Assembly (NCBI GenBank): GCA_052117325.1
Contig: JBQKJJ010000005.1
Length of the DNA stretch: 64,000 bases
From: CAG-964 sp902789345
GTDB lineage: Bacteria; Bacillota; Clostridia; Oscillospirales; Acutalibacteraceae
Reading direction: 5' to 3' (one strand)
The translations under genes and the position numbers were made by a program. The notes beneath the pieces were generated by a model, which did not search any database, had not been told where the DNA came from, and worked only from the letters and a program-made list of their open reading frames with translations. Below are positions 52,049-60,571 of this stretch, one piece after another (the stretch's first letter is position 1; each line of letters begins with the position of its first letter).

Positions 52049-52951
52049 ATGAATGACAAAAAAAAGCTTGGCTTTTTTAAGCTTTATTTTAAAAACTTTA
52101 AGGCAATGCTGCTTACCAATCTTTTTTTTGCTGTGCCATTTATATTGGCGGCAGCTTTAGTGTACGGTGCAGCCCAGCTGCTTCACCAAACAAACAATTT
52201 GTGGTTTGTGGGTATTGTAATAATTATTATATATCCGTTTTTTTCAGGGGTAACACAGGTTACCAAGGAAATTGTTAAAACCCGAGGCAGTAATTTTAAG
52301 GTTTTTCAAACCTATAAAAAAGGGTTGAAAAATAACTTTTGGTATTTTGCACTGTACGGTGTAATTATATATGCCGCTACAGTTATTTCTTATTACAGTA
52401 TAGTAACATACTATAATATGGCTACGCAAAACTGGATGTTCTATATACCTTTGTTTATTACTATACTTATTGCTTTGGCAATTTTGTTTATTTCTTTTTC
52501 CTTGCCGATTCTTACAGTAACGCTTGAACTAAAGCTTCGTTATTACTTTAAAAATGCCGCTTTGATGGCAATAGGTGAACTGCCTATGAATTTTTATGTA
52601 ATGATAACGACGGCCGCGTTGATCTCCGGTTGTTTGTCTGTACCTGTTATGACAGGCAATTTGATTGTGGGCTTGATTGTATTAGGCGTTGCGTTGTTTT
52701 TGATTTTACCTACAGGAATTTCTTACTGTTCAATGTATAGGTTATATCCTAAGTTGGAGGATGTTTTTGACATTAAAGATGAGAAAGAAGAAAAGTCCTT
52801 TCCTACCATGCCAGTGGCAGTGCCTACAGACGAAAACGGAGAACCTATTAAGGGCGACAGTGCGTCTGACGGTGAATATGTTTTCGTAGGCGGAAAAATG
52901 ATAAAAAAATCACAGGCTCAGGCCGTTGAATATATTGACGAAAGCGACTAA
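52049..52951 (+). CDS. YesL/DUF624-like membrane protein
   Basis: A 300-residue protein with about five to six helices in the first 230 residues (MLLTNLFFAVPFILAA and YPFFSGVTQVTKE fit DUF624/YesL). The last 65 residues are soluble and acidic, with PTDENGEPIKGDSASDGEYVFVGGKMI. Function unknown. It follows spoIIM by 25 bases and ends at a terminator, so it may be co-expressed with spoIIM. Confidence 0.72.
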   Translation: MNDKKKLGFFKLYFKNFKAMLLTNLFFAVPFILAAALVYGAAQLLHQTNNLWFVGIVIIIIYPFFSGVTQVTKEIVKTRGSNFKVFQTYKKGLKNNFWYFALYGVIIYAATVISYYSIVTYYNMATQNWMFYIPLFITILIALAILFISFSLPILTVTLELKLRYYFKNAALMAIGELPMNFYVMITTAALISGCLSVPVMTGNLIVGLIVLGVALFLILPTGISYCSMYRLYPKLEDVFDIKDEKEEKSFPTMPVAVPTDENGEPIKGDSASDGEYVFVGGKMIKKSQAQAVEYIDESD

Positions 52952-52961
52952 GCTTTTTTAG

Positions 52962-52994
52962 TACGAACAGCTGATTATGCTGTTCGTATTTTAG
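52962..52994 (+). terminator. Terminator after the YesL-like gene
   Basis: A perfect 10-bp stem (TACGAACAGC 52962-52971 with GCTGTTCGTA 52979-52988) followed by TTTTAG. Confidence 0.8.
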
Positions 52995-53025
52995 TTATGC
53001 ACATTTTTAATTACGGAGGAAAGCT

Positions 53026-54438
53026 ATGACGCTTTTGAAATATCTACAAAGCTATACAGATAAAAATATATTGCCAATGCATATGCCCGGGCACAAAAGA
53101 AAGGCGTTGGCACCATATTTGCACATTCTTGGTGCAAAGTATGACCTAACAGAAATAACCGGTATGGACGATTTGCACCGGCCGGAGGGAATATTAAAAG
53201 AATGTCAGCAAAAGGCGCAGAAGCTGTGGCACAGTCAACACAGCTTCTTTTTAGTAAACGGCAGTACCGTTGGCATTTTGGCAGGCATACGCAGTTGTAC
53301 TAAAACAGGCGACACAGTGCTTGTTGCAAGAAACTGTCACAAAAGTGTGTACAATGCCATAGAGTTGTGCGGACTTAACCCTGTGTATATACTGCCACAA
53401 ATGCTAAAGAAAATACCGAGCTATTCATGTGTACAGCCAAGTCAGGTAGAAGAAGCCCTTAAAGTGCATAGTGATATAAAGGCTGTTATTATAACCAGCC
53501 CTACATACGAGGGAATTATAAGTGATGTAGCGAATATTGCAAAGGTGGCGCATAGCTTTGGCGTACCTGTGTTGGTAGACGAGGCACACGGAGCACATTT
53601 AGACCTTTCTCCGTACTTTACCGGCGGAGCAGTAAAGGCAGGGGCAGATATAGTGGTGCAGAGCTTGCATAAAACATTGCCCAGCCTAACACAAACAGCT
53701 GTTTTGCACCTTAATTCAAAGCTTGTGTCGCCACAGTCTGTACAGCGGCAGCTGTCTGTTTTCCAAACAAGCAGTCCATCTTATTTGCTTATGTCATCTA
53801 TTGACAGTTGCATTGAGTTTGTTCAAAACCAACGGCTTTTTTTAAACTGGAATAGTAATCTTGAAAGCTTTAAAGAGCAGATCCAGCGGCTAAGGTACTT
53901 AGAAATTTTAAATTATACAGAGAACAGTGAAAGTATATTTGGCTTTGACAAAAGTAAGCTTGTAATATCTGCGACACAAACTAATATTACAGGTGGTAGG
54001 CTGTTTGCATTGCTTAGAGATAAATATAAAATTGAGCTTGAAATGTGTGGCGGAGATTATGCAATAGCAATGACCTCTATGGCAGACAGTCAAGAGAATT
54101 TAAACATACTGGCTGATGCCTTGCTGAGTATTGACAAAACTTTACTGTCTGTAAACAGAAGTCCGCTGTGCACAACTATTACAGCACTGCCAAAAAGAAA
54201 TATGAGTATAGCACAGGCTCTTGAAAGCCCTAAAAAAGTTATTGATAAGCAGTTTAGCAAGGACTCTGTATGTGCAGAATATATATGGCTGTATCCACCT
54301 GGAATACCTATTATTACCCCGGGTGAAGTAATTAACAGCGAAACCCTTTCGATAATAACGGCGGCAGCAGAAAACAAAATGAATTTGCAGAAAACCTTTT
54401 CAAACAGCAAAGAAGATATTGCAATAGTTGAGAAATAA
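53026..54438 (+). CDS. Orn/Lys/Arg decarboxylase family PLP enzyme
   Basis: A 470-residue fold-type I PLP enzyme of the YaaO/SpeA-like family. LPMHMPGHKRK (about 16-26), EITGMDDLHRPEGILKE (about 42-58), the PLP-contact VDEAHGAHL (about 185-193) and SLHKTLPSLTQTA with the PLP lysine (about 218-230) are intact. The short C-terminal domain has LYPPGIPIITPGE, as in arginine, lysine or ornithine decarboxylases, so it probably starts polyamine synthesis. The substrate cannot be decided from sequence. An ACGGAGGA site precedes the ATG. Confidence 0.9.
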   Translation: MTLLKYLQSYTDKNILPMHMPGHKRKALAPYLHILGAKYDLTEITGMDDLHRPEGILKECQQKAQKLWHSQHSFFLVNGSTVGILAGIRSCTKTGDTVLVARNCHKSVYNAIELCGLNPVYILPQMLKKIPSYSCVQPSQVEEALKVHSDIKAVIITSPTYEGIISDVANIAKVAHSFGVPVLVDEAHGAHLDLSPYFTGGAVKAGADIVVQSLHKTLPSLTQTAVLHLNSKLVSPQSVQRQLSVFQTSSPSYLLMSSIDSCIEFVQNQRLFLNWNSNLESFKEQIQRLRYLEILNYTENSESIFGFDKSKLVISATQTNITGGRLFALLRDKYKIELEMCGGDYAIAMTSMADSQENLNILADALLSIDKTLLSVNRSPLCTTITALPKRNMSIAQALESPKKVIDKQFSKDSVCAEYIWLYPPGIPIITPGEVINSETLSIITAAAENKMNLQKTFSNSKEDIAIVEK

Positions 54439-54480
54439 AGTAAACTTTTTTGTGTCTTAATACAAAATTTTTCCTTACCG

Positions 54481-54509
54481 TTGCAAGAAAAATTCAGGTG
54501 CTGTATAAT
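54481..54509 (+). promoter_or_regulatory. Promoter of hydF
   Basis: TTGCAA at 54481-54486 and TATAAT at 54504-54509 with a 17-base spacer. The transcription start would be near 54516, about 205 bases before the hydF ATG. Confidence 0.75.
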
Positions 54510-54515
54510 CAAATT

Positions 54516-54720
54516 GAGTATTCAGCGGCAGAAACGACTATTATGCGGTTAAGTCAGTTGCTGTATATAAAATATGGTGTTTTATGAATTTAGGGGAGAA
54601 CCGGCAGACTGTTAATCAGCTTGCGCTGTGTTTACATATTATCTTAATTACGGCGGCAAAAGAACAATGCCTATGTTCTGTTTAGTTTAATAGAGTATGA
54701 GTTTGGTGGAGGTTACTGTA
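54516..54720 (+). promoter_or_regulatory. Long structured 5' leader of hydF
   Basis: The leader has a CAGC...GCTG arm pair enclosing GACT...AGTC (54525-54565), a GCA-CTG/CAG-TGC hairpin near 54605-54630, and AGAACA/TGTTCT (54661-54679) followed by a T-rich stretch that could be a weak terminator. Two overlapping short frames (from 54543 and 54584) lack ribosome binding sites. It does not match a riboswitch class that I know. Confidence 0.4.
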
Positions 54721-55884
54721 ATGAGTTACAATGGCAGTATTCATATTGGTGTTTTTGGCAAAAGCGGTGTAGGCAAGTCTACCCTTGTTATGGCTTTAAC
54801 TAATCAAGCAATATCAGAAAGCTCCGGTGTTGACGATACCGAAAGCACCTCTGAATTTAAGTCTATGGAAATAGATGGAATAGGAGACTGTGTATTTATA
54901 GATACTTCAGGCTTTAAAACAGGGGAAGAGGGCTTTTTGCAAACTCACGATATATTAAAAAGAGTTGATGTTGCATTGCTTGTTTTTTCGGGGGAGCTGT
55001 CAGATGATGACACCCTGTGTGCAAAGGAGCTTATAAAGCACAAGATACCTACTATTGCGGTAATAAACAAGGCAGACCTTAACACACCAAGCAAGGAGTT
55101 TATAGGACAGATTACAGAGCTGTGCGGCGAAGCACCTATTATAGTAAGTGCAAACAGCAATGCAGGCATTGACCGATTAAAAGACGAGCTTATTTCAAAA
55201 GTGCCGGAAAGGAAAAACACCGATTCTATAACAGGAGAGCTTGTGTCAGAGGGCGATGTGGTGCTTTTGGTGCTGCCTGAAGATATTAATGCACCAAAAG
55301 GAAAGCTGCGTGTTCAGCAGGTGCAGACTATAAGGGATTTGTTGGATAAAAAATGCATAACGGTAGACTGTACCGCCGACAAGCTAAAGCAAACCCTAAG
55401 CAGTTTATCCTTGCCGCCAAGGCTTATAATATCAGACTCGAAAGACCTTAATTTAGTATATAACTGTAAGCCGCAGCAAAGTCTACTTACATCTTTTGAT
55501 GTGCTTTTTGCACAACACAGAGGTGACATAAAGTATTTTGTTGATTCTGTAAAGGTGCTTGAAAAGCTTAAACCAACCTCAAAAATTTTAATTGCAGAGG
55601 CGTGTAACCATGTACCTGTAGAGGAGGACATAAGCGTAAAAAGAATATCAGAGCTGCTGCACGAAAAATACGGCAAGGAGCTTTCTGTTACCGTTGTAAA
55701 TGGCGATGATTTTCCGGAGGATTTAACAGGGTACGATTTAATTATTCATTGTGACGCCTGTATGTTTGACAAGAACTATGTTCTTAACCGTGTATTAACT
55801 GCTAAAAACAGCAAAGTGCCTATGACAGGCTACGGCGTGGTAACAGCATATATTACGGGAATACTGGATAGGCTTAATTATTAA
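54721..55884 (+). CDS. hydF: [FeFe]-hydrogenase maturation GTPase HydF
   Basis: Scaffold that assembles the 2Fe subcluster for [FeFe]-hydrogenase. The G-domain has Walker A GKSGVGKST at 13-21, DTSG and NKAD. The C-terminal cluster site has C295 and H297 in CNH and H343, C344 and C347 in HCDAC, giving the HydF pattern CxH...HCxxC. The ATG at 54721 has GGAGG eight bases upstream and is preferred over the ATG at 54697. 388 residues. HydE and HydG are not in the window, so the maturation genes are scattered. Confidence 0.94.
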   Translation: MSYNGSIHIGVFGKSGVGKSTLVMALTNQAISESSGVDDTESTSEFKSMEIDGIGDCVFIDTSGFKTGEEGFLQTHDILKRVDVALLVFSGELSDDDTLCAKELIKHKIPTIAVINKADLNTPSKEFIGQITELCGEAPIIVSANSNAGIDRLKDELISKVPERKNTDSITGELVSEGDVVLLVLPEDINAPKGKLRVQQVQTIRDLLDKKCITVDCTADKLKQTLSSLSLPPRLIISDSKDLNLVYNCKPQQSLLTSFDVLFAQHRGDIKYFVDSVKVLEKLKPTSKILIAEACNHVPVEEDISVKRISELLHEKYGKELSVTVVNGDDFPEDLTGYDLIIHCDACMFDKNYVLNRVLTAKNSKVPMTGYGVVTAYITGILDRLNY

Positions 55885-55912
55885 AAATATAAAAATTTAA
55901 AAGTATAAAAAC

Positions 55913-55963
55913 AGCGGCTTGGAAAACACAGTGCTTATGCACTCTGCTCCAAACCGCTTTTAG
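55913..55963 (+). terminator. Terminator of hydF
   Basis: AGCGGCTTGGA (55913-55923) pairs with TCCAAACCGCT (55948-55958) with one mismatch, followed by TTTTAG. The inner loop also pairs AGTGC/GCACT. Confidence 0.75.
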
Positions 55964-56059
55964 TTTGCACATGTTTTAGTATGATAAAGACAATGTTAGG
56001 AAGTTATAAAGTTTTTGAACCTATTACTTTTTAACAGTGTTAAGTACAGCAAGAGAAAT

Positions 56060-56624
56060 TTATAATTTGGATTCAAATTCCGTTCTTAGCATAGAAAAAT
56101 ACAGTCTTCCGACATATTCACCATCCATGTAAAAATAATCACGCAAAGTTCCTTCATATGTAAAACCACACTTTTCTATTACTCTCTTAGAAGGTTTATT
56201 GATAGTTTTAGTGCAAATTTGAACCTTGTGTAGATTCATTTTATTAAATCCATATGCAATAACTGCCTTTGTTGCTTCTGTAGCATACCCTTTGCACTGA
56301 AAATCAGAGCCTATGCAGTATTCGATTTCTGCAAAATGATTTTTATTGTCTACAAGAAAATATGCTATCTGACCGATACACTCACCGGATTTTTTCTCAA
56401 CAACTGCCCAACGGTAGTAATCATTTTTATCATATGAGCCAATGTACTTGTCAAGTAACCCCTTTACTTCCTCTTTTGTGGAGTATACAGGCTCTGAATA
56501 TAATGACTGTATTTTTTTCGTCGGCAACCCAATATTTCAGCATAGCCTCGTCATCAGTATATTTAAATTTTCTAAGTATCAGTCTTTCAGTTTCAATAGT
56601 ATTAGTTCCAACATGTGTAAGCAT
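56060..56624 (-). pseudogene. GNAT acetyltransferase split by a frameshift at an A7 run
   Basis: Read on the minus strand, an AGGAGG site and ATG at 56624 start a GNAT N-terminus, with ETERLILRKFKYTDDEAMLKYW in frame, which runs into A7 (56518-56512). Beyond it that frame is wrong, while the next frame continues the domain (IQSLYSEPVYS, then QCKGYATEATKAV with the acetyl-CoA loop, and RVIEKCGFTYEGTLRDYFYMDGEYV). Removing one A restores one protein of about 187 residues, the normal RimJ-like length. The downstream part alone spans 56060-56527. It may be a pseudogene, a phase-variable gene, a slippage site or a sequencing error. The substrate is unknown. Confidence 0.8.
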
Positions 56625-56690
56625 TTTATCCTCCTAAAAAATAAGTAAAGTATTGTAATTGTTGAGTATAATGTTACATAAAAAGCAATA

Positions 56691-56709
56691 GGGACACATA
56701 TAGTGTCCC
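56691..56709 (-). terminator. Terminator of rpmB
   Basis: A 7-bp stem (GGGACAC 56691-56697 with GTGTCCC 56703-56709), followed on the minus strand by TATTGCTTTTTA, lies 20 bases after the rpmB stop. Confidence 0.7.
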
Positions 56710-56728
56710 AAACGCTCTAATTTACTAA

Positions 56729-56944
56729 TTATTCTTCTACAGAAGCAGGTGCAGCCGCAACAGCTCTTGTTACCTTACCTGAACGCAAGCAACGAGTACA
56801 AGCGTAAACATGTTTAGGTGAACCATTAACGATAGCCTTTACACGCTGTACATTTGGCTTCCATGTTCTGTTTGATCTTCTGTGTGAGTGAGAAACCTTG
56901 ATACCAAAAGTTACACCCTTATCACAAAATTCGCATTTTGCCAT
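56729..56944 (-). CDS. rpmB: Ribosomal protein bL28, zinc-binding form
   Basis: A 71-residue large-subunit protein. MAKCEFCDKG (Cys4, Cys7) and YACTRCLRSGKV (CxxC) form the four-Cys zinc site of the C+ type. VSHSHRRSNRTWKPNVQ is diagnostic for bL28. The ATG at 56944 with AGGAGGTG upstream is the family start; the longer frame to 56989 is not used. Zinc-binding form usually has a zinc-free paralogue under zinc limitation; none is seen in the window. Confidence 0.96.
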   Translation of the reverse strand: MAKCEFCDKGVTFGIKVSHSHRRSNRTWKPNVQRVKAIVNGSPKHVYACTRCLRSGKVTRAVAAAPASVEE

Positions 56945-57089
56945 ATTTCGGCACCTCCTTAGTGCTAAATAGAACTTATATGAATACAACGCTTTATATA
57001 ATAACAGATTTTAAAAAGAATTGCAATAGCTTTGGAAAATTATTTTTTAAGAAAGACCATAGCTTTTCCCTAATATTAACTTTATTTCG

Positions 57090-57118
57090 TTGAAAATTTC
57101 TACAGTATGTGGTATCAT
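57090..57118 (+). promoter_or_regulatory. Promoter of the M50 protease/scpAB region
   Basis: TTGAAA at 57090-57095 and TATCAT at 57113-57118 with a 17-base spacer, about 65 bases before the M50 start. Confidence 0.6.
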
Positions 57119-57185
57119 TTAGTGTAAATAATTTTATGCTTTTCTTTTTGAATATGCTTTTTACAGCTGATTATGGAGGAATATT

Positions 57186-57872
57186 ATGCTAAGAAGTTTA
57201 TTGTCAGGCTCACTTACAATGGAAGGTGCTATAATGGAGATACTTGCCGTTGTAATGATAGTGTTTTTAATATTGCCGCTGCACGAAATGGCACACGGCT
57301 TTGTAGCCTACAAGCTGGGTGATAACACAGCTAAAAATATGGGCAGACTGCGCTTTAACCCTATGGCTCATGTAGACCCTATAGGTGCGTTAATGATACT
57401 GTTTGTCGGCTTTGGCTGGGCGAAGCCTGTACCTGTAGATCCACGAAATTTTAAAAATCCAAAGGCAGGCATGGCTATTACAGCCTTGGCAGGCCCGGTA
57501 AGTAACCTTTTGGCAGCCTTTGCAGCTGCTTTACTGTACAATGTTGCGGCTATTGTGGCTACCAATGTTTCGTTGTCGGCAGGTGCGTGGGAACTTATAA
57601 GCATATTCTTTATCTATTTTATATCTATAAATATCTCGCTTGCAGTGTTCAACCTTATTCCAATACCGCCACTTGACGGTTCAAAAATACTTTTTGCGTT
57701 TTTACCGGACCGTATTGTGTATAAAGTGTATCAGAATGAGCAAGTATTAAGTATAGTACTTATTGTTTTAATATTTACAGGCGTGTTGACAGGACCGCTA
57801 TCATATTTGCAGAATATTCTTACTAACTGGGTGTTCCACCTGGCGTCTTTGCCTTTTGCTGCATTTTGGTAA
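57186..57872 (+). CDS. Site-2 protease-like M50 metallopeptidase
   Basis: A 228-residue membrane protease with HEMAH zinc motif (H33, E34, H37) in the first helix and NLIPIPPLDGSKI near 158-170, where the Asp completes the zinc site. About six helices. It is of the short YwhC/Rip-like type without a PDZ domain. Such genes are often just upstream of scpAB in Clostridia, as here (19 bases). Substrate unknown. Confidence 0.93.
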   Translation: MLRSLLSGSLTMEGAIMEILAVVMIVFLILPLHEMAHGFVAYKLGDNTAKNMGRLRFNPMAHVDPIGALMILFVGFGWAKPVPVDPRNFKNPKAGMAITALAGPVSNLLAAFAAALLYNVAAIVATNVSLSAGAWELISIFFIYFISINISLAVFNLIPIPPLDGSKILFAFLPDRIVYKVYQNEQVLSIVLIVLIFTGVLTGPLSYLQNILTNWVFHLASLPFAAFW

Positions 57873-57891
57873 AAATTAAGGAGGTTCTTTT

Positions 57892-58620
57892 TTGAACGGC
57901 GAGCCTATAGTTTTAAAATACAAGGTGTCCGATTTTGAGGGCCCTCTTGATATGCTTTTGCAGCTTATTGCAAAGCACAAAATGAATATATACGATATTG
58001 AAATATCTGCACTTTTGGAGCAGTATATGGAGCAGATAAACCAAATGCAGGAGAACCAAATGGATATTTCCAGTGAGTTTTTGGAAATGGCATCCAGGCT
58101 TGTTTATATAAAATCTGTTTCACTGCTGCCAAAGCACGAAGAAGCCGAAGAGCTGAAGAAAGAGCTTGAAGGTCAGCTGCTTGAATATCAGGAGTGCAGA
58201 AAAATGGCAAAACAGCTGGGCAGTATAGCCTGCTATGATATTTTTGTAAAAGGGCCGTCAAATATAAAGTTTGATATGACCTACACCCGCATACACCAAA
58301 GTGAGGACATTGCCAAGGCATTTGTAGCCGCAGCCGGCAGGGGTAAAAGCAAACTGCCGCCTCCAAGGGAAGCCTTTAGCGGTATAGTAGAGCGTAAGAT
58401 AGTTTCGGTAAGCTCCAGGGTTGTTTATGTGCTTAGAAAGCTTTGGGGCGGCACAACCGTAAAATACAGGAATTTGTTTACAGACGGCAGTCCAAAATCG
58501 GAGCTTGTGGCAACATTTTTGGCGGTTTTGGAGCTTGTGAAAAACAGCAGAATTCGTATAGAGGGCGATGGTGACAACGCCGATGTTATACTTATGAGAA
58601 AGGATAAGTCCGGTGAATAA
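57892..58620 (+). CDS. scpA: Segregation and condensation protein A
   Basis: Kleisin subunit of the SMC-ScpAB chromosome organiser. The N-terminal YKVSDFEGPLDMLLQLIAKHKMNIYDI (about 6-32) is diagnostic; the C-terminal winged helix is near 200-240. It starts at a TTG (57892) with AGGAGG eight bases upstream; no better start exists. 242 residues. Confidence 0.95.
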   Translation: MNGEPIVLKYKVSDFEGPLDMLLQLIAKHKMNIYDIEISALLEQYMEQINQMQENQMDISSEFLEMASRLVYIKSVSLLPKHEEAEELKKELEGQLLEYQECRKMAKQLGSIACYDIFVKGPSNIKFDMTYTRIHQSEDIAKAFVAAAGRGKSKLPPPREAFSGIVERKIVSVSSRVVYVLRKLWGGTTVKYRNLFTDGSPKSELVATFLAVLELVKNSRIRIEGDGDNADVILMRKDKSGE

Positions 58621-59218
58621 TACTGAAATAAAGTGCGCTATAGAGGCTATATTGTTTGCAAACGGAGGACCTGTAAGCATAGACAGCCTATCAAATGCAC
58701 TCGAAGAGAAAAAACCTCAGGTTAAGCTGATGCTTGATGAATTAATAGAGGAATATAACAGCAGTACACACGGTATTGCCATTATCCGTTTGGAAGACAG
58801 CTACCAAATGTGCAACAAAAAGGAATATGGTGAGTACATACGCCGAGTAATGGATTTAAAACGAAACACACCTCTTTCCCAAGCGGCTCTGGAGGTGCTT
58901 GCGGTAATAGCCTACAATCAGCCTGTAACCAAAGCATTTGTAGAGCAGGTAAGGGGTGTTGACTGTTCCGGTGTAGTAGGCAGTTTAACAACGAAAGGTC
59001 TTATAGAAGAAAAGGGCAGACTTGAACTGCCGGGCAGACCGTTGCTTTACGGTACAACAGACAACTTTTTAAGATGCTTTCAGTTGGAATCTTTAGACGA
59101 CCTGCCGCCGTTGCCTAAGCCGGAAAATGACGAAAACGGCAAGGCTGAAAATACAGACGCAGAGCTTGAAGAAACTATAGAAAAGGCAACAGATGAAATT
59201 ATAGATAATATAAACTAA
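58613..59218 (+). CDS. scpB: Segregation and condensation protein B
   Basis: Winged-helix partner of ScpA. IKCAIEAILFANGGPVSIDSL (about 5-25), PLSQAALEVLAVIAYNQPVTK (about 85-105) and GRPLLYGTTDNFLRCF (about 142-157) are typical. It starts at a GTG that overlaps the scpA end by eight bases, so the two are translationally coupled. The acidic C-terminal tail is long. 201 residues. Confidence 0.95.
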   Translation: MNNTEIKCAIEAILFANGGPVSIDSLSNALEEKKPQVKLMLDELIEEYNSSTHGIAIIRLEDSYQMCNKKEYGEYIRRVMDLKRNTPLSQAALEVLAVIAYNQPVTKAFVEQVRGVDCSGVVGSLTTKGLIEEKGRLELPGRPLLYGTTDNFLRCFQLESLDDLPPLPKPENDENGKAENTDAELEETIEKATDEIIDNIN

Positions 59219-59256
59219 TTTTATCAGTGCCGTAATTTTAGGGAGGAGCAGTGTAT

Positions 59257-59928
59257 ATGACAGCACTTATTGTTATACTAATAATAATTGCCGCTGTAGC
59301 TGTGCTGCTGTTCATTCCGTTGAATCTGTATATAAGCTATAGCGAAAGCAAAACTCTTGTGTGGCTTAGATATTTATTTATTAAATACAGACTTTATCCC
59401 GAAAAGCAGAAGAAAAAAAAGAAAGAAAAAAAAGAGCCTGCTGCTAAAAAGGCTGAAAATGAAAAAAAGCCCAAAGAGAGTTTTTTCAAAAAGCTGGTAA
59501 AGGCGCAGGGGGTAAAGGGGCTTATAAGTATTCTTAGAGAGGCCATTAGCATTTTAAAACAATTTTTAGAGGATTTCACAAAGCATATTCTTGTAAGAAA
59601 GCTTACAATTAATGTTGTTACCGGCGGAGAGGACGCCGCCGCATCGGCAATGAACTTTGGCTATGTGTGTGACGCAATTTACCCTGCTATAGGTGCATTG
59701 TCGGGGTTGGTTAAGCTTTGCAGAGTGCCTGAGGTAGAAGTTAAGCCCGACTTTTACAGCAAAAGCTCAAAGGCAACACTGTATGCTCACATTGCAGTAA
59801 GGCCGGCATTTGTAATAGCCGCAGTAGTTACAAAGGGCATAAAGGCTCTAAAGCTCTATATGCGAGTTACTGCCTCTGTTGACAGTAACAATAAAAATAC
59901 AAATACAAATAAACAGCCTGCAAAATAA
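59257..59928 (+). CDS. DUF2953 protein
   Basis: A 223-residue protein with an N-terminal transmembrane helix (about 2-22), a Lys/Glu-rich segment (about 45-80) and a soluble domain containing KLTINVVTGGEDAAASAMNFGYVCDAIYPAIG, the DUF2953 core. The ATG at 59257 has AGGAG at eight bases; the GTG at 59251 is too close. The family is found in sporulating Firmicutes next to scpAB and ytfJ, as here, and is suspected to act in spore formation. Function unknown. Confidence 0.88.
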   Translation: MTALIVILIIIAAVAVLLFIPLNLYISYSESKTLVWLRYLFIKYRLYPEKQKKKKKEKKEPAAKKAENEKKPKESFFKKLVKAQGVKGLISILREAISILKQFLEDFTKHILVRKLTINVVTGGEDAAASAMNFGYVCDAIYPAIGALSGLVKLCRVPEVEVKPDFYSKSSKATLYAHIAVRPAFVIAAVVTKGIKALKLYMRVTASVDSNNKNTNTNKQPAK

Positions 59929-60010
59929 GCAGGTGTATATCATATTTAACAGGCAAATTAAAAATTAATTTACATTATAAATTATATAACTTTTAGGAAG
60001 GTGCGAAAAA

Positions 60011-60466
60011 ATGGAAAATAAACAACCACTTGAAAGCCTAATGGATACCACAATGGACAAAATAAGACAAATGGTAGATGTAAACACTGTTATAGGCACA
60101 CCTGTAACCTCGCCGGACGGTACTATTATTATACCTGTGTCAAAGGTAGCTTACGGTTTTGCTTCAGGCGGTTCAAGCTTTGTGGCAAAGTCATCACCAA
60201 GCAAGGACCTTTTTGGCGGCGGTACAGGTGCAGGCGTTACGATAAACCCTATTGCATTTATCGTAATTTCAAACGGTGACGCCAAGGTAGTAAGCATTGA
60301 TACACCAAATTCTGGTGTAGCTGAAAAGGCGCTGGCTATGGCACCTGATTTAATAGACAAAATCACGGCTTTATTTGGCAAGGACGAAAAGAAAGAGGCT
60401 GACCAACAGCAGGATGACATAGCTGTTGACGACCAACCTCAACAGGAAAGCGACGATAATAACTAA
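60011..60466 (+). CDS. ytfJ: Sporulation protein YtfJ (GerW family)
   Basis: A 151-residue soluble protein. LMDTTMDKIRQMVDVNTVIGTPV (about 10-32), DGTIIIPVSKVAYGFASGG (about 36-54) and GVTINPIAFIVI (about 78-89) are the GerW/YtfJ core. GerW is needed for germination with some nutrients in Bacillus. The C-terminal tail is Asp/Gln-rich. It is placed between DUF2953 and a DacF-type carboxypeptidase, a common order in Clostridia. Confidence 0.93.
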   Translation: MENKQPLESLMDTTMDKIRQMVDVNTVIGTPVTSPDGTIIIPVSKVAYGFASGGSSFVAKSSPSKDLFGGGTGAGVTINPIAFIVISNGDAKVVSIDTPNSGVAEKALAMAPDLIDKITALFGKDEKKEADQQQDDIAVDDQPQQESDDNN

Positions 60467-60571
60467 CAATCATACTGTAGTTAATAAAGGCGTGTTGTAA
60501 TATATTGCTCCGTTTTAACATAAAATCATTTAGTAAGAATATATGTGTTAAGAATAATGGAGTGATATTAG

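Noticed and set aside
54543..54685. Two overlapping short frames in the hydF leader (14 and 33 codons, ATGA overlap)
   Set aside because: Neither has a ribosome binding site or a run of regulatory codons, so a leader peptide is not supported, though the leader itself is kept as a finding.
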